A stretch of 64,000 nucleotides of DNA, from the NCBI GenBank assembly GCA_007570785.1, contig ML661382.1, positions 1,456,421 through 1,520,420 on the forward strand, in the 5' to 3' direction. The first letter of the stretch is position 1. Every line of letters starts with the position of its first letter. This document shows positions 12,301 through 27,300 of the stretch, one piece after another. Made by a program: the position numbers and the translations under genes. The stretch comes from Antilocapra americana (lineage: Eukaryota > Chordata > Mammalia > Artiodactyla > Antilocapridae). The notes under the pieces are model-generated. The model did no database searches. It had not been told where the DNA came from and saw only the letters and a program-made list of their open reading frames with translations.

Positions 12301-15300
12301 AGTTCAGTGTTCGTAAAGGATTACAGACAGGATGTCCTGGAGAAGCAGCATGCTGACCACCTGGTATTCATGCTTTCCATTCTTATTGGTTATGTTACTA
12401 AGTTATTTTGTCATTTTAATTCATATTTGTTTTCATTTCTCTCTCTCTCTTGCTCTTTTTTTTTTTTAATTCCAAACACTTCAAATTTATTTTATACACA
12501 AGTGTTTAGTTACAGACTTGTTGCTAAGGACTAATCTACTTTTTTGATGAGTCCGTGGAAATACTTAGACTTAACAAACCGAATCATTAATTCTAGAAGG
12601 TGGTCCAGAGTGTACTCAGGGGCCATCTCAATTCCAACTCATGTTTTACATCACTCAGGAATGTATCATTCAGCTGCCACTTGAGCAGTTATGCAGAGGA
12701 CTATGTACTTTAACAGAGTGTTAGTCGCTCAGCCGTTTCCAACCCTCTGCAACCCCAGATTCCTCTGTCGATAGAAGTCTCCAGGCAAGAATACTAGAGT
12801 GGGTTGCCATTTCCTCCTCCAGGGGATCTTTCTGACCCAGGAATCAAACCCAGGTCTCCTGCATTGCAGGCAGATTCTTTACCATCTGAGCCACCAGGGA
12901 TGCCCAAAACTTTAAGAAAACCACAGTGCTCAGGGTTTGATCATAACTTTTTAAATGTTTCTAGAATTTATGTGCTCAAAGTGCAGGGATTCTGGGTCAT
13001 CTTAGTAGAGGGAACAATTTGCCCTTTTTGTTTTGTTTTTATGGAATTTCTTTGGAAATGGTAAAATCAGCAAAGCGTTTTTTTGTTTTGTTTATTAATA
13101 ATAATCTTAGATTCTTCTACGTCATTGACTTCAGATATTGAGAGTTTTTAACTAGGATTCTGATTTAAGTTCTTGCTGATTTTCTTTTCTTGAACTTTAT
13201 GCCTTATCCTTTGTTTTGGACATAGTAGACATTTTTGCTGAATTCTGCTTCTACCTTTCTTGGGTTCAGGTTTGGTACCAATAGGTTAGTAAAGCGGATT
13301 AAGTCCTAAATCTCTTCTCATCAAAGGAAAACTTGCTTCTAAGTGTCTGATTTTGTTGCTTTGAGTAATTAAAGGGGTAACCAAAGAGAAAACTGAAGGA
13401 ATCAAATATCTCATGTTTAAACTGATATTCATCTCTTTACTTCAAGTTTGGTCTCTTAAAGGGCTCACATTTCTTCCACTTTGCTGTGTCATAGTTTTAG
13501 GATTAATGGTGTTCTTTCCTTTTAGGCTTTAAATGAAGAAATTGTTAATAGAAAGAAGAATGTAGATCAAGCTATTAAAAACGGTCAGGCTCTTCTAAAA
13601 CAAACCACAGGTACTTTGAAAAGTCCATCTCTTAGCGCCTGGTCATACAGACAGCACCCTGCACGAGCCACTTCTCTTTGTAGATAGTATAATACTCACT
13701 GATTATATTACTGTGTGCTTCCTGACGACTAGAGCTTGGGTTCCTATTTTCTGCTAAATCTTTGATTGAAACGCTGTGTTGTCTCAGGTCTGGTTATAGA
13801 TGAAAACTCTCCCTGCCCTCCAGTATGTTGAATACTAGCATTTACTGAAAGATGCTGGAAGTGTCTAGAAAAACCTGCAGTCAAACTCAGATCCTAATAA
13901 TTTCAGAAGTCGTTTCTTTTATCGATTGAAGGTTTCTTTCCCATTTCCCTTGGTGTGGGATGCTAGGTGAAATCACTGCCATAGGGAGAGAGTATCCATA
14001 AAAGTTAAGCTCTGGCTTGAATAAAGAGAGGTTAAAAGGGCTCCCTTGTAGCCTATTAGACATGAATAAGCTGTGTGCTATCTCCTACAGGTGAAGAGGT
14101 ATTGCTCATTCAAGAGAAGCTGGATGGCATAAAGACTCGCTACGCAGACATCACAGTCACTAGCTCCAAGGCCCTCAGAACCTTAGAGCAAGCCCGGCAG
14201 CTGGCCACCAAGTTCCAGTCTACATATGAGGAACTGACCGGGTGGCTGAGGGAGGTGGAGGAGGAGCTGGCAGCCAGCGGACGACAGTCCCCGAGAGGGG
14301 AACAAATACCCCAGTTTCAGCAGAGACAGAAGGTGAGCTGACACCCCACACTGTAAGGGGAAAGAATTTTTCTCTTAGAATCCTGAAGTTCAAATTCTTG
14401 AGTTTTACACCAACTCTCTTTACCTGAAATCTAAACCAAAAATTTCTGTCTTCCTCGTTTTCTATTTATTCATGGAAAATAAATTTTGACATAAGGACAG
14501 GCCTGTATAAGAGCACTTGTCATGGTCTGAAGAAGAAAAAAGATTGACTCGGAACACCCTAGGAACCTTGTTTCATATGGAACTTAACTGTCATAGTTCA
14601 CTCTCTAAAAGAGTACCTCGTAGTCATCTCTGATTCTCCTGCAGGACTTTGTGCAGTTCTAGATGCACAGAAATACAGTGTATTTGTTGAGGTGAATAAA
14701 TGGCTGTGATTAAAGCATTATTTATCATTTCTATTGAAGTAAGGAGGAAGAAAGCAAGACACACCGTCCATGTTACCCAGAGACAGTCTGGCCTGAAAAG
14801 TCTTGCTGACAGTTCTAAGCAGCTGAGCCTAAAGGCAGGCTGTGGAGTGACTGAAAAATCTGAGACAAGAAAAAAAATAAGTGAAGGAAGGAGGTCAGAG
14901 CCCTGCTGGGATGTGTGGTAGAGAGAGCATTTTCCACCCAGCACAGCTGCTAATGTGCTTAATTTAGCAAGAGATGGCCTGAAAACTTTTTTTCCCTCTT
15001 TAGGAACTAAAGAAGGAGGTCATGGAGCACAGGCTGGTGTTGGACACAGTGAATGAGGTGAGCCGTGCTCTCTTGGAGCTGGTGCCCTGGAGAGCCAGAG
15101 AAGGGCTGGATAAACTGGTGTCCGACGCCAACGAGCAGTACAAGCTGGTCAGTGACACTGTTGGACAAAGGGTGGATGAAATTGATGCTGCTATTCAGAG
15201 ATCACAACAGGTAATCTTTATAAACACCCCTGCATTAATATTTTAGGCAGCAGGGATATATATGGGAAGTACAAAACTATGACCCACATACATTACAGTT

Positions 15301-18300
15301 TCAGGAATAGGAATAAATGAGATCAAGCTAAGTCTGATGCAACAAATTATCTCCATGGTAGGAAGTGATTCGATAAAGTTATATTAGGGTGGATCTAGGT
15401 TTGACTGAAGATACTTGACCCCTTTGAGGAGAAAGAACTTGGAAAAGAGAGTGTGTGGGCCCTTTCCTTGCTGATGCCCTGCTTAGAGGCAGATGGTGAT
15501 GGGGGTAGATAACATATAGATCGAAAAGGTCTAAATGCATCAGTCTTAGTTTGACATAATCAACTGTTTCAGCATTAGATGGAAGAGGGGACAGAACCAA
15601 GAACTATAATTACTATCAAATATGCTAACCAAAATAGCATAGCCATCCAAAATAGAACCCTCCCAGGAAACAAAGGTGTCATGTTTCCCTCAGTTGTTTT
15701 TCCTTCCTGCTTTTTGGGAAAAGTTATTTGTTTTTCTTTGTAGGTGGGTATGCACCTATTAATGTGCCCTGGTACAAAAAATAATATGACCCCTTGGGTT
15801 CATGGTGATAAGTAGATGCTTTCTGAACCCCACAGAAGTTTGTTTTGACTCCAAATCTTGGCCAGATATTTCAGTATGAGATTATCACACTTGGGAACTT
15901 TTCTCTAAATATTAGTATAATTTGGCAGCATTGATAAGGAAGAGATGAAAGGTGGAGGGGCCTTTAGTAAACAATGGGCACGTCGCACGTGTTCCTTTGT
16001 TGTTGTTGTCATTGCTCATGAGATGTCATCACGTGTTGCATTCCATTTAAAGGTTTGCTGTTCCTCTGGGGCCTTACACTTCTTCAGCTAAGCAAGTACT
16101 TCCAAGTTAACTTGACTCAGCCATCTGCTGTCATGTTAAGTGTGTATTTAAACATATGGCTACTGCTGTTTAGTGTGTGGATAGGAAAAAGGATTGGCAG
16201 AAAGAGAGCACAGCCTTATAAAAGTACTCTCATTAGAAAGTGTATTTCTTTTGAAGACCCTTGGTTTCCACTGTTAATTTCTAGCTATGGAACCATTGAC
16301 TGGGTTCTGTAATGTCTTTCCAAAGACGTTGAACTAGGATCAACTCATATTTGTTGAAATATAATCAGTGCTAAATTGTCTGCATCTTGGATTTGTGACT
16401 TTTATGAAGTTCTCGCCAATTAGGGCTTTACTTTGTGAGGTGTAACCTGCCTTACTGAAAATCTAGGCCTTTCTGTGTTGAATAAGTTAGAATTCTTAGA
16501 AGAAAGACACAGGCTGTAATGTGTCCATTTTTCTTCGATATGTCTGTCAGTATGAGCAAGCTGCTGATGCAGAGCTAGCTTGGGTTGCTGAAACAAAACG
16601 GAAACTAATGGCCCTGGGTCCAATTCGCCTGGAACAGGACCAGACCACAGCTCAGCTGCAGGTACAGAAGGTAAGTCACTGGCACCGTCACTTCTTTCTG
16701 CACTAAAAGACTCACCAGTCACTTAGAGTGACTACCACAGAGATTCTGGCTGTCTCAAGTCAAGTAGAATGATTTAGAGTCATGACGGTGGATAAGAGAC
16801 TTAATTTTATAAATATTTGGTTAGGCTGAAGAAGGGATTTTTTGCTTTGTGAAAAGGGGGAAATAGGTCTGTTAATCCAGGAGAGAACAGTTAGCAATTT
16901 TCTACTTGGGTTTGCAGGGGGGAAAATATTTTTGTAAGCTACTGAAAGATAAGCATTGGAGATAGGCGGGTAGACGAAGTGTCAAATTTCTTAAGAACAA
17001 TTTTTAATGTGACTATCTGATTAAAGCAAAGGATTTTTCATAGAGTATGTCTTGACTTTTCACTAACTCAGGCTCAGGGTCCCTGTGTTACTTAGCAGTA
17101 GTTTACTTTTCAAAGGCTTTCTCCATTGACATCATTCGACACAAAGATTCCATGGATGAACTCTTCAGTCATCGTGGTGAAATCTTTGGCACGTGTGGGG
17201 AGGAGCAAAAAGCCGTACTACAGGTAAACTACATGTATTTATTCACCATATTGTTACCTTGCTCATGGCGATTTGGAAGTACAATTGTGAAATAATAGTT
17301 TAAGAAGGGTTTTTTCCCCTCTATTACTGATAGTGATATTTAAGTCCAAGGTGATGTCCTAGGGAATTCAGACTCCTCACCCTGTGGTTCACAAATATCT
17401 AAACAGTCATACTGTATGATGTGAAATGCATTGCAAATCCATGATCTTTATAACAGAGGACTTGCTCCTCATCCTCAGTCCGTAATGGGTTATCTTTCCA
17501 AATACATAGACTTTTCAGAACCAGATCCAGATATTAATTCCTGCTTTAGATCCTTCTAAAAACATCATTACCCATTTCTAAAAGAATTGGCCAGCAGAAT
17601 CCATTTGTACATCAGTTTTGTTTGTTTTGTTTATAAAGTGAAAGTCACTCAGTCGTGTCCGACTCTTTGCGACCCCATGGACTAAACAGTCAATGGAATT
17701 CTACAGGCCAGAATACTAGAGTGGGTAGCCTTTCCGTTCTCCAGGGAATCTTCCCAACCCAGGGATCAAACCCAGGTCTCCTGCATTACAGGCGGATTCT
17801 TTACCAGCTGAGCCACAAAGGAATCCTTTTTTATAAAGGGCATGGGTAACTATTTCCTCAGAAATCTTGATAAATTGAGCCACTCATCCTAAACATATAA
17901 AGTGTAAATAGTAGGTTTGTGGACAATTTTATCAGAGAAGAAAAGACAAATGAAACTTGATGAGCAAATACCCTTAACAGTCAAACTGACCTATTGCAAT
18001 AATGCTGCATCTAAAGTTGTAAAAGGTACTCACTAATGGGTTAATTTTGCTGTGTTGTGCTTGTGCTATTTTACAGTTGGCAAAGCTACTTTCATGTTTT
18101 CAAAAATTATAGAAATGCATATGTGTAATAGGAAAATTCAGAAATTCAGTTAAGTATAAAGAATATAAAAATCACTTGTGATCTTATTAGATTAATTGGT
18201 TTTTGTTTTTAGCATTTTAGTGTATATGCCTTTATACCTTTTAGTGTGTATCTACTTACATGTTTTATTTAAAGAAGGGTTCCTCATGGTGATAGTACTT

Positions 18301-21300
18301 ACACTTCTTGTTGTCCATAGGAAAAGACAGAGTCTCTGATACAGCAATACGAAGCCATTAGTCTGCTCAATTCAGAGCGTTATGCACGCCTAGAGCGGGC
18401 ACAGGTCTTGGTGAACCAGTTTTGGGAAACTTATGAGGAACTCAGCCCCTGGATCGAGGAGACTCGGGCACTCATAGCCCAGTTACCTCCTCCGGCTATT
18501 GATCATGAGCAGCTCAGGCAGCAGCAAGAGGAAATGAGGGTAAGGAGCATGCCGAGTTTTATTTAATTGCACAACTGGAGTTGGGCTGCACAGTTTGAGA
18601 AACAGCCTGTTTATGAGTACCTACCAAGTGTAAGTCAGTTTTGAAGTTAATTCTTAATCCATTAGAATTTCTTTGCACAGTGAAAATACATATCTGAAAT
18701 ATTTCCTTTGTTCTTTAGTGTGAATCAGTTAAAGAATGAGATTATGGAGATGTCAGGATTGTGGGTATTACAAAAGTAAACAAAGCACCACATAGAAACA
18801 AGGAAACTTAAAATCTTTCCAGTGACAACAGAGTGTTCCCAGACTTGGGTGTGGTCGGGTGGCCTTTTCCTTGTGGTTAGGCCCCAGCTGGAGTGAGAGC
18901 CCCAACTCAGGAATGTCAGAAAGCAATTTGCTGCAGAGACTTAAGATGAAAGGAAAATTTGTAGACGCTTCGGCTGATGGTATTACCACCAGAGATGGTT
19001 TTTTGATGTTTATTTTATTTGTATATGGCTTGTGCTCACTCCTATCTCTGTATTCCTGCAGCAAGGAGATTAAACTGGAAGTAGCCAGCCATAGAGTCAA
19101 GGAGCAGTTGGATTCCCAGAAATATTGTTTGCAGTTTGTCCTGCTCAGCGTCTCCCAGTCTGCACAGGGAGACAGACATTAAACCGCTGAGACTGCAGTG
19201 GAACACAGAGAAGTACTCACGAGTGCAGAAGGCAGTGGGATACTTTCGTTTTGAGGACAAGAGTGAGGGAGGATGTGTCTGGGAAGCTTCCTGGGTGGCA
19301 GAATATCTGAACTGGCTTTTAAAAATCAAGGGAGTTAGAGTCAGTGACCTAAGACTTAGATTTCCGCCCCCTCCATAAACGGTGAGATGTTGGGATTTGT
19401 TGGATTTTAGCAGTTGAGTTTGTTCCTCTCAGTTTGTGCCTTTGGTATGAGCTCTGATCACGGTGTTTAAACAAACAAACAAACTGGTATAAAAAGACTC
19501 ATTTTCTTTTAATCCATATTTTTTTACATAGCAACTGAGGGAATCCATTGCTGAACACAAACCTCATATTGATAAACTGCTAAAGATAGGCCCTCAGCTA
19601 AAGGAGCTAAACCCTGAAGAGGGGGGAATGGTGGAAGAAAAATACCAGAAAGCAGAAAACACATATGCCCAAATAAAAGAGGAGGTGCGCCAGCGGGCCC
19701 TGGCTCTGGACGAGGCTATTTCCCAGTCGGCTCAGGTATGTCTGTGTCTTAAGCTCATATAACCTTCAGCTGTCCTTTAGTCTAAGCAAGAGGCTCTGTA
19801 TCAGTATGTCCCTATGCCCAGGAATGTCCAGACCGTGGATGCTGGTGATATATTATCAAGAGACTGGGAGCCTTTGCCCGTTTGCATTTGTATTCCAGGA
19901 AGCATTGGCTTTACTGACAGCTGGGAAGAGGGTGAAATGCATCCTGGCTGGTGTATCAATTGTCTGTATGGTTTTCTTGAAAACTTGATATCGTGGTGAT
20001 CCTTTAACAGAGGTGATTTGGTTTAAACTCCTCTTGAAGCAACGAATGCCCCAAGTGAAGTCAGGTTGCTACTGGGCCTGTTGCTTTCGAGATGTAGACA
20101 GCACATTCGTTTTCCTGCTCAAGAGGCCACCAGCTTGCTCCTCGTTCAGAGACAGATACTTGACTAGGGAGAAGTCAGGGCCAAGGAGAGACAAACCACC
20201 AGCAGTGGAGTTTAAAGCATGTAACCACATACTTTTCAACTAATATATTACTGTTACGTCTGGGTAATTTATTCCTATGTTTAGTCAATATTCTTGGTTA
20301 ATATTTGTACTTACTCAAGTTTCTCCCCCCCGACCGTCCGTCCCATCTCTCACTCACATTGTGGAATGTGTTACTTTGTGTTGTTGCTGCCTGCTCCTGT
20401 CTTCCCACATCGTCACATTTCATTGTTGTGTTGACTGCGCCCACCATTACAGATTACAGAGGTAAGGTACCCAACCCCACTGGGATCAGGGTGTTCTTAC
20501 AAAGCTGAGAATTGAGAGGATTATTTGTAAGGAAACTTGCCTTAACGTCAGTGGTACGGATTTTATTAATGCTGTCTATTGTGCCAGTTTCATTTGGGGC
20601 ATAACCTCCAGGTGAGGGAGTGATGGGAAGGGATTTTGTTTACCATATTATTTCCTATGGGACATTTAGCGGTTAGTAAGCCTTATTCTAGTTAATGAAT
20701 CCAGAGTGGGCTTTAGGGGGCAGGCTTATATGTTTTGCTCCCTTTTCTCCCCTCTCTGCTTCATATTATAAATCAAAATTTTACAATTATAGATATGTTA
20801 TAAAACATGTTCAAAAGTGGAAAGAGTAGTTGTTCTCTTGGAATAAGTTTAGGTTTGACCTTCCCTAATTATCTTTCGTTGGGCCAACATTTTCCTTTCT
20901 CACTGCTACCTTTGGTGGGTTGTTGAATTGCATGCCATGGTACTTTGAAACTCCAAGTCATGTAGCATATTGAGTACCTCATCCATTTACACAGTTGGTG
21001 GAGGGCATCTAACTTGTTGGTCTAATCTGTTGCATGCAGCTGTCATCTGAGATGTTGACACACTGACTCTCACTGGTTTCATAGTCTTGTCCCTTTTTCA
21101 TCACATAAGTTGGAATAGGGAAGCTATTGTAGCACCATTAACAATGTGAGTTGATTTTTGGTATATTAAGTAATAGCTTTTTGAGTCATCAAGTACTTTT
21201 TCTGATGGTCCAGCTCTAGTGTGCTGTACCCAAAATAGTTTCTTAGCCACAGCCAACACTTGACAGTCCCAGGGCTAGGTTGAGCACGGGTTTTATCCTA

Positions 21301-24300
21301 AACAGGAGTAAACTTATACACTGGCCTTAATCCCTAATGTTTACAAACCCCAGAAGTGTGATGCAGTACTGCTGTGATGACTCACGGTCCAATATTTGTT
21401 TAGTTTCACGATAAAATTGAGCCCATGTTGGAAACTCTGGAGAATCTTTCCTCTCGCCTGCGAATGCCACCGCTGATTCCTGCCGAAGTGGACAAGATCA
21501 GAGAGTGCATCAGCGACAACAAGAGTGCCACCGTAGAGCTAGAAAAACTGCAGCCATCCTTTGAGGCCCTGAAGCGCCGTGGAGAAGAACTCATTGGGCG
21601 GTCTCAAGGAGCTGACAAAGATCTGGCTGCAAAAGGTGCTTGAGTAATAATTTTTTTAAAAAAAATCTTAAATTCTAGGCTGTGGTTACCTCCAGCATCC
21701 CATCAGATGTGTTTCACTGAATGCAAAGGCACAGTACCCAAGTAATGAGTATTCTGCGAATCATTTAGAATTCAGAACACATCTCTCCTTTGAAACAAGA
21801 TTACAATTGGTAGTTAGATTCCCAGGCCAGGAAACAAATGCTCCTTTACCCCCTTCATATGAGGAAACTGCTGTACCAATAGTGGGAAGAACATAACTAC
21901 CTTTTATACAATTTCCATGGGAAACATAGCAGGGTCCACACAGAATACTAGAAATAGAGTTTTCATCCAAGCCCCTTTATAAGCGTCTTAGCAATACTTT
22001 TATAACAGATAACTCATTTCCACGTTACCTCTGTGATCTCTTTATGTGGGAAGCCAACACAAGTGGAAAACGAGAATGTGGAAATAATAAAGCTAAGATA
22101 GAAAACTCTCTTTCAGTAATATGTTTTTAGAGCCCTTTAAAGTATAATTTCAGTGAAAATATGAGGATTAGATCTAATATCTGATGAGACTGATCTCAGT
22201 CCTTAGAGAAGTCTTGTTCACTCTCCTCTACCCTCTCAGAAATCCAGGACAAATTGGATCAAATGGTATTCTTCTGGGAGGACATCAAAGCTCGGGCAGA
22301 AGAGCGAGAAATTAAATTCCTCGATGTCCTTGAGCTAGCAGAGAAGTTCTGGTATGACATGGCAGCCCTCCTCACCACCATCAAAGACACCCAGGACATC
22401 GTTCATGACTTGGAAAGCCCTGGCATTGACCCATCCATCATCAAGCAACAGGTTGAAGCTGCCGAGGTGAGAAAACAAAACCTCTTCCAGGAAAGCACTT
22501 TGTCCAAGTATGTTGTGTTAGCTGCTTAGCCAGGTTGAGTGCCTTAAAAGTTGTTTTTGTTTTGTTTGCTTTTTCTTTTTTTTTAGTTTAACAGTATGCC
22601 TTTATACTTGGGGGGGACCTCATTATAGTAAGTTCTTTCTTTTTTTAATGTATAGGCTTTACCACTTGTGTAGGTACATGCAATCACCAGTTGTGATACA
22701 GAGCAGATCTGTCACACAAAAGTAGCTCTGTCATCAGTGTTAAATATAACAATTCAAATATTAGAATGTACTTTAAAAATCTGAGTTTGCTTTGATTTCT
22801 GAATTTAGTCCTCACTTGGTATACCTTATTTTTTGATTAATTGTAGAAAAATAGAATGTAGAAAAGAAAATAAACTCTGGACTTACCATCCATACTTTGA
22901 CATACCTTTGTTTAGTATTTGGGTGGAGCCTAGTTTTTATTAAATGCATTTCTCACCTCATTTTGTCCATTTCAGACAAGCCAAGATAGTCTTAATAGTC
23001 TGTATTCTTTCTCTTATGTCTGTCTTTTATGTCGGCCGTTTTCTACCTCCTCACCTCTGTCATTGACAATCTACGAACCAATTTTTAGAATCTGGCACAG
23101 AACTGACTCTCTTCAGGGCTAAATATTCTAGTATTCCTATTTTGCTCATCTCCCAGCCCTTAAATTTGTGACTTAAACTCTTATTTTATCCTTGTTGATA
23201 TACTTCTCCGTTACAGACTTCTGGTTATAGATTATAATCTCTGGGGACCTTTGCTAAAGTTATTGAAGCTTATTGCACCTTTCTCAGATTATTTTATATA
23301 TTTAGTGTTAATATTTAAAAATATATTTGATCTATATATTAGACAAATAACCAGACTGTGAAGCTCCACTATTTAGATGAGTGAAATGTTGAGAACACTG
23401 AAAGACTTTAATGAAATTGATCATTCTGTTCAGCATCTGCTCTTGATAGGGTACAAATTACATTTGCAAAGTTTGGTAAGTTCTGTTCCTCTTTCTGTTT
23501 TGGCTTATGTTCTGTTCATTTTCATATAGACTATTAAGGAAGAGACAGATGGTCTGCATGAGGAATTGGAGTTTATTCGAATCCTTGGAGCAGATTTGAT
23601 TTTTGCCTGCGGAGAAACTGAGAAGCCGGAAGTGAAGAAGAGCATTGATGAGGTGTGGAGAAGTGCGCAAGGGGTTCAGATGGACCGTGAGTGGACTCAC
23701 ACCGAGCGTGGGCTCAACTAGGGAGTCTGATTGACTGTTTTTCCCCTAGATGAACAATGCCTGGGAGAACTTAAACAAAACATGGAGAGAGAGGCTGGAA
23801 AAGCTCGAGGATGCCATGCAGGCCGCTGTGCAGTATCAGGACACTCTTCAGGTGAGAGGCCAGGAGTGCCCACCACGGGAGGACAGGTGCCCCGGTTCCC
23901 TGTCCATCACGGGCGGGTCACCTTCACGGGCCTGCAGCGTTCTCAAACCGTAGGTGCCTGTCCTGTGATTCTAGCCAGTTTTCCACTTCTAATGAGGACA
24001 GTTCTGACATCAGAAGTTTAGGCTTCTTACCATGTTTTTCTTTGCATGCTTATCATATAATTTATGCTCACGGAGGCTGTAGTGTGAAGCTAGCCTCGCT
24101 GTCAAAGTCATTGCTTGTTAGAAATTCCAAACCCAGGTCATCTTGAAGCACAGCTTGGCACAGTAGCTTTGGCACATCGTGGGCTTGCTAGCTGGCTGTG
24201 AGAAGTTTCTGTTTATTTTCATATTTAGTTTTTCCAGATTGTAGTTTATTTTGGACATTATTCCAGTCTTGTCAGCTTCATTCTTAAGTCCCCGTATTAC

Positions 24301-27300
24301 TGAAGTAAAGATCATTATCGCTTATCTCTTTCCCCAACCGCAGAGCACAAACAGCACGAGGTACTTTGATTTAACTCTGTTTAGCAGAGATCATGCCAAT
24401 TATCTCGTGATTTCTGATATTTTTGTTTTTTGACTGCTCATTTGTATTTTTTTTTTTTTTAGGCTATGTTTGACTGGCTAGATAACACTGTGATTAAACT
24501 CTGCACAATGCCGCCTGTTGGCACTGACCTCAACACTGTTAAAGATCAGTTAAATGAAATGAAGGTTTGTACCTGGGAATGGTGTTGGAAGGAGGTTTTG
24601 TCTGTTTTGTTTGGGGGCGGGTTGTTCTGTCTTCCGGCTGTGCTCAGTCTGCGTGGCTGTGTGCCGTCCTTCTCCAGTTGCTGCGAGTGGGGGCTGGCAG
24701 CCGTCTAGTTGCAGGGCGCAGCTTCTCCTGCGGCTCCTCTTGTTGCGGAGCACAGACTTCAGCTGTTAGTGGTGCATGGGCTTCCCTGCCCTGTAGCATG
24801 TGGAATCTTCTCACACCAGGGATCAGACACGAGTCCCCTGCACGGGCAGGCAGACTCTTACCCACTAGGCCACCAGGGAAGTCCAGTTTTAGCTTTTAAA
24901 GACTTGTTGTGCTGGTAACATTTAGTATGTCTTTGGTAGGAGTTCAAAGTGGAAGTTTACCAACAGCAAATTGAGATGGAGAAGCTCAATCACCAGGGTG
25001 AACTAATGTTAAAGAAAGCTACTGACGAAACTGACAGAGATATTATCCGAGAACCCCTGACAGAACTCAAACACCTCTGGGAGAACCTGGGTGAGAAAAT
25101 TGCTCACAGACAGGTAAGGCAAATGGCAGAATGCATCAAGTGAACTGCCTTCTGCTCTTTTCTAATTTCCTAACAAACGTTCCCTTTGTATCATTTTCTG
25201 AGTAGCATAAGCTGGAAGGTGCTCTCTTGGCTCTTGGCCAGTTCCAACATGCCTTAGAGGAACTAATGAGCTGGCTGACTCACACTGAAGAGTTGCTGGA
25301 TGCTCAGAGACCAGTAAGTGGAGACCCAAAAGTCATTGAAGTTGAGCTCGCAAAGCACCATGTAAGTATTGTCGTTTTTTATCTCTAAGCCTATTGGTTT
25401 GAGATCAGGTACTGCCACCAGAAGCTTTTTGGTGTTGTGTGTACCTTAGAGAGCCAGGCTTAATGATACCTGTAGAGATAAATTATGTTGTTCAACACTT
25501 TTCAGGTCCTAAAAAATGACGTTCTGGCCCATCAAGCCACAGTGGAAACAGTCAACAAAGCTGGCAATGAGCTTCTGGAGTCTAGTGCTGGAGACGATGC
25601 CAGCAGCTTAAGGAGCCGTTTGGAAACCCTGAACCAGTGCTGGGAGTCAGTGTTACAAAAAACAGAGGAGAGGGAGCAGCAGCTTCAGACGACACTGCAG
25701 CAGGTACATGCGCTGCCCACGTTAGTACCCCGTGGAGCTCTGCACATAACATTGGAAGCAAGTGCATCTAAGTCGACGGAAGGAAGGCAGTTTGGCATAG
25801 AACCGTCTGCCTTGAGAGGAAGGTCAATTCTGTGCTGGAACTTGTCTGGAAAGAACAGCTTTTAATTGGGTCATTCTTTTTGGATTACTATGTGGTCCAG
25901 TGCCTCCATCTCCTATTCAAAGTCAGGAGATCTTTGCTGTGACAAACCTGGTTCACAGATCGAGTTATTTCTTGGATCATGTCAGGTCCCTCCATATCCA
26001 ATTTCAGCAGTACATTAGTTAATTCATCAGGTTGTATCAGACATCTCTGTGTTATAGCAAGGCGTGAAGGGTTCTGCTGAGTTGTAAAAGTAATATGTTG
26101 GCCCCTTGCTCATCCAGCAACAGAGCCCCCTGCCTGAGAGCAGCGCCCAGTTCTTCCCTTTAAAATTCCTTGAGTGATCATTTACAGAGTTGACTTTGGA
26201 AACTGGAATTGACTACTGACCTTCCTAATGTCTTTCCTCAAAAGGCCCAGGGTTTCCACAGTGAAATTGAAGATTTCCTCCTGGAGCTGACTAGAATGGA
26301 GACCCAGCTTTCTGCATCAAAGCCCACAGGAGGACTTCCTGAAACAGCTAGGGAACAGCTGGATACACACATGGTAATAGACTTCTTGAAGTTGATAATA
26401 GGCATCAGTAGCTCCTTTCTGAAGTCTACCAAGTAGTACGCTTTTACTGATAATGTAGTGCTTGGGGGTTGCTACATATATACAGGTTTCTAGCATCTTG
26501 TGATAGGTAGCAGTGGCAACGGCGAAGAATTGAAGAAATACCCTGGTGAGCTGGCAAATTTCAAGTTAATCAGATTGTCTGACACTAGAATATTGATTTG
26601 AAAGGTGAGAGCATCACGAAGACAAATAGACACAGGCATGGTGGTATTTAAGAAAAAGACTTCCCTGGTTGTCCAGTGGTTAAGACTCCACCACTACAGG
26701 GGCCACAGGTGTCAATCTGTGGTTGGGGAACTAAGATCCTGCTTGCCCATGCAGCACAGCCAAAAAAATGGAAAAAGAAAAGGGAAAGAAAAAAAAAAGG
26801 CTTCTTAGTAGGGAACAGTTTAGGGAGACCCAGTGTTTCAAGAAAGTGTCCGAGAACAAAAGACAATGTAAGTTCTAGGCAAATCCCTCAGGAAAAGGAG
26901 AAGTAAATTATTGGAGTCCATTTTTGTGGTCACTGCTCCTTAAAAAATTCTGTTGATGACAAAATTATCTTTATGTTAAGGAAGAATGGTGGGTTTTACT
27001 CCCTAATTGTTCATCAGTTGAATCTAAAACGAAGGATTTTAATCCAAATGAGACCTTCCTCAGCTTTTCCAAACTAGGCTCGTAAATCCATATGTGGGTG
27101 TCTTTGAGGAAATTGGCATTGCTGACATCTTTCTTGCCCTTTCTTATAGGAACTCTATTCACAGCTCAAAGCCAAGGAAGAAACTTACAATCAGCTGCTC
27201 GACAAGGGTAGGCTAATGCTTCTCAGCCGTGATGACTCGGGATCCGGTTCGAAGACAGAACAGAGCGTAGCACTCCTGGAACAAAAGTGGCATGTGGTCA

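Noticed and set aside
18768..19378. Open frames of 80-110 codons on both strands in intron 12.
   Set aside because: They overlap on opposite strands, have no conserved features, and the flanking exons join directly in frame.
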